From Oricola sp. (GTDB lineage: Bacteria > Pseudomonadota > Alphaproteobacteria > Rhizobiales > Rhizobiaceae): a stretch of DNA of 64,000 nucleotides. The stretch lies in NCBI RefSeq assembly GCF_022763245.1, contig NZ_JALEGV010000012.1, forward strand, positions 186,001 through 250,000. Reading direction: 5' to 3'. A program made the position numbers and the translations under genes. The notes beneath the pieces were generated by a model, which was not told where the DNA came from, searched no databases, and was given only the letters and a program-made list of their open reading frames with translations. Shown piece by piece: positions 62,513 to 64,000 of this stretch; the first letter of the stretch is position 1; the number at the start of each line of letters is the position of its first letter.

Positions 62513-63142
62513 TCAGCGCACGCGGTTTCCGTGGACCTCGTGCCCGCGCCGCATGGTCTCGATGAATTCCTCGAGCGGTGCGGGATCGGCGAGCGGACCG
62601 TCTTTCGGGCCGCCGCGATCCCAGTATTCCGTCCATGACGGAAACAGCGCGTGGAAGGAGCCTTCATAGGGCTCGCGGCCGGGCCAGCGCATCTTGCGGG
62701 AGCCGATCGGCGGCTTGTTCAGGTCGGTCGCATACCAGTAGAGCGGCTGGCGCCGCGCGAAATACCAGCGCCCGTCGACGCGGCGATAGCGGTCGTAATA
62801 CATCATCTGCATGATGACCCATTCGGCGCCGGTCTCGTGTTCGTTCTTGGAGTAAACCACGCCGACGCCCTCGTCCGGGCCGATCAGCTCGATGACCGTC
62901 GATCCGACATGGTGCGCCGTGCCGTCGAACTGCTTGCGCATCGTCTCGTCGAGCCAGTCGCGCAGGGCCTGGCGCCCCGTCTGTCCCTTGCCGGCCTTGA
63001 CGTCCGGAACGAACAGCCCCGCCATCGCGTCCATGTCGCGCATGTCGAGCGCCAGGGCGTATTTGGAGATGAGCTGGCGAATCTCGTCGCGCGACTCGAT
63101 CCTGTCGAGCCGGCGCAGGATTTCGGCGTGTGTCTCACTCAT
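62513..63142 (-). CDS. SnoaL-like / NTF2-fold protein
   Basis: 209 aa. The first ~150 residues form a SnoaL-like cone fold (EIRQLISKYALALDMRDMDAMAGLFVPDVKAG, FDGTAHHVGSTVIELIG, MQMMYYDRYRRVDGRWYFARRQPLYWY) with a possible Tyr/Asp/His active site. Such proteins act as isomerases, hydratases or lyases in steroid and polyketide pathways. It probably acts on an intermediate of the local pathway. It is in a run with the MaoC-like and SDR genes. Confidence 0.85.
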   Translation of the reverse strand: MSETHAEILRRLDRIESRDEIRQLISKYALALDMRDMDAMAGLFVPDVKAGKGQTGRQALRDWLDETMRKQFDGTAHHVGSTVIELIGPDEGVGVVYSKNEHETGAEWVIMQMMYYDRYRRVDGRWYFARRQPLYWYATDLNKPPIGSRKMRWPGREPYEGSFHALFPSWTEYWDRGGPKDGPLADPAPLEEFIETMRRGHEVHGNRVR

Positions 63143-63161
63143 CGCATCGCTCCGTTGCGGG

Positions 63162-63620
63162 TCAGAAGTAGTATCGGCCGACGATGTCGGCGACGCAGCC
63201 GGGCTTCGCCGACCCCTCGATCTCCATCGTCACGCGCACGGTCGTCTGCACCGCGTTCCCGTCCAGGACGTCGGCCTTGACCAGTTCGCCAACCGCACGC
63301 ACGCGCGACCCGACGGGCACCGGCGCCGGAAACCGCAGGCGGTCGGCGCCGCAATTGATGCCCATCTTCATGCCTTCGGCGCGAAACAGTTCCGGCAGGA
63401 ACATGTTGATCAGCGAGAAGGTCAGATAGCCGTGGGCGACGGTGCCGCCGAAGGGGCCGTCCTTCGCCTTCTCGGGATCGACATGGATCCACTGGTGGTC
63501 GCCGGTCGCGTCGGCGAACGTGTCGATGCGCGCCTGGTCGACGGTCAGCCACGCGCTTTCGCCGAGCTGCATGCCGACTGCGTCAGCCGCCTCCTGCGGC
63601 GAGGAAAACACCAGTCCCAT
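63162..63620 (-). CDS. MaoC-like (R)-specific enoyl-CoA hydratase
   Basis: 152 aa hotdog protein. The hydratase-2 motif is FADATGDHQWIHVDPEKA, with the catalytic Asp/His, followed by FGGTVAHGYLTFSLINMFLPELF. It hydrates trans-2-enoyl-CoA to (R)-3-hydroxyacyl-CoA, which would feed the MFE-2-like SDR. It lies 19 bp upstream of the SnoaL-like gene on the same strand and 3 bp after the SDR stop. Confidence 0.93.
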   Translation of the reverse strand: MGLVFSSPQEAADAVGMQLGESAWLTVDQARIDTFADATGDHQWIHVDPEKAKDGPFGGTVAHGYLTFSLINMFLPELFRAEGMKMGINCGADRLRFPAPVPVGSRVRAVGELVKADVLDGNAVQTTVRVTMEIEGSAKPGCVADIVGRYYF

Positions 63621-63623
63621 CGC

Positions 63624-64000
63624 TTACGCTCTCTGGCTGGAGACCGAGACGATCTCGCCGACCATGTAGCCGGAATAGTCGCTTGCCAGGAACATCATCA
63701 CATTGGCGACTTCCCAGACCTCGGCGGCGCGGCCGAAGGCCTCCTGCGCGGTCAGGGCTTCCAGTTCGCCCGGCCCGGCGGCCTTCTTGAGGAATTCGTG
63801 CATCGCGATGGACGGCGACACCGCATTGATGCGGATGCCGTGCTCGGCCGCTTCCACGGCGCTGCAGCGGGTGAACGCCATGACGGCCGCCTTGGCCGCG
63901 GCGTAGTGCGACTGCCCCTTCTGCGCCCGCCAGCCCAGCACGGAGGCGTTGTTGACGATCACGCCGCTCTTGCGCGGCATCATCTTCTTCAGGACCGCCC
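63624..64000 (-). CDS. SDR-family oxidoreductase, 5' end outside window
   Basis: The last ~125 codons of a short-chain dehydrogenase are visible and the frame runs off the window edge, so the true start lies beyond base 64000. Visible motifs are the strand with the catalytic Ser (GVIVNNASVLGWRAQKGQ), Tyr/Lys in HYAAAKAAVMAFTRC, and RINAVSPSIAMHEFL. The C-terminal FLASDYSGYMVGEIVSVSS is typical of the family. It is likely an NAD(P)-dependent dehydrogenase in the same operon as the MaoC-like and SnoaL-like genes. Confidence 0.88.
   Translation of the reverse strand, partial: AVLKKMMPRKSGVIVNNASVLGWRAQKGQSHYAAAKAAVMAFTRCSAVEAAEHGIRINAVSPSIAMHEFLKKAAGPGELEALTAQEAFGRAAEVWEVANVMMFLASDYSGYMVGEIVSVSSQRA

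Noticed and set aside
41149-64000. Integrative element with integrase or transposase
   Set aside because: No integrase, transposase, relaxase or terminal repeat is seen anywhere in the window.

Overview
The window is GC-rich, densely coded chromosomal DNA of an alphaproteobacterium, most likely a member of the Hyphomicrobiales (Rhizobiales). The evidence is a fused trpE(G) gene with a Trp-rich leader peptide and attenuator, the cell-cycle set chpT, ctrA and sciP with a fliJ-like gene next to ctrA, an EipA/DUF1134 envelope protein, and CtrA-box and GANTC motifs in the matching intergenic regions. No genus can be read from the sequence.

Layout. 1-3209: the end of a BTAD/TolB-like/TPR regulator and a convergent secreted beta-propeller protein. 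3334-6106: a type II restriction-modification cassette (Vsr endonuclease, C5-cytosine methyltransferase, XamI-like endonuclease). 6268-7957: a STAS protein, an unknown protein and a cluster of four palindromic repeats. 7962-11255: a cation diffusion facilitator and trpE(G) with its leader, attenuator and leaderless promoter. 11358-15949: an extensin-like protein, a DUF4342 protein, a pyruvate-kinase-like protein and formate-THF ligase. 16166-25742: a tightly coupled seven-gene operon with a coiled-coil protein, an unknown 383-aa protein, a small CxxC protein, a AAA+ ATPase, two conserved proteins of unknown function (one anchored in the membrane) and an exported TPR-CHAT peptidase-like protein. 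This operon is the best candidate for an undescribed system. 25874-27253: a PepSY protein, a cytochrome b561 and a membrane-anchored LuxR-type regulator in one operon. 27425-32387: thymidine kinase, a four-gene overlapping metabolic/RNA-modification operon and a coiled-coil membrane protein. 32501-37077: the CtrA control node (eipA, chpT, a receiver protein, ctrA, fliJ, a PqiA-like gene, sciP). 37262-40939: mnmA, two nucleotide-sugar genes and a tRNA-Met.

41149-64000 is a large catabolic region. It holds an MFS transporter, a TIM-barrel isomerase, a branched-chain-amino-acid-type ABC transporter (LivH, a LivM-LivG fusion, LivF, with LivK encoded 13 kb away), a thioesterase, a GMC oxidoreductase, an aldo/keto reductase, enoyl-CoA hydratases, two adjacent acyl-CoA dehydrogenases, a thiolase, a PaaY/CaiE-like protein, several SDRs, an old-yellow-enzyme reductase, an acyl-CoA ligase, a LuxR-type regulator, and SnoaL-like and MaoC-like proteins. 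Together these look like import, CoA activation and beta-oxidation-like breakdown of an organic acid, possibly alicyclic or terpenoid. The substrate cannot be read from sequence.

Starts were chosen from Shine-Dalgarno-like sequences, gene overlaps and family N-termini. All family assignments come from reading motifs, not from searches.
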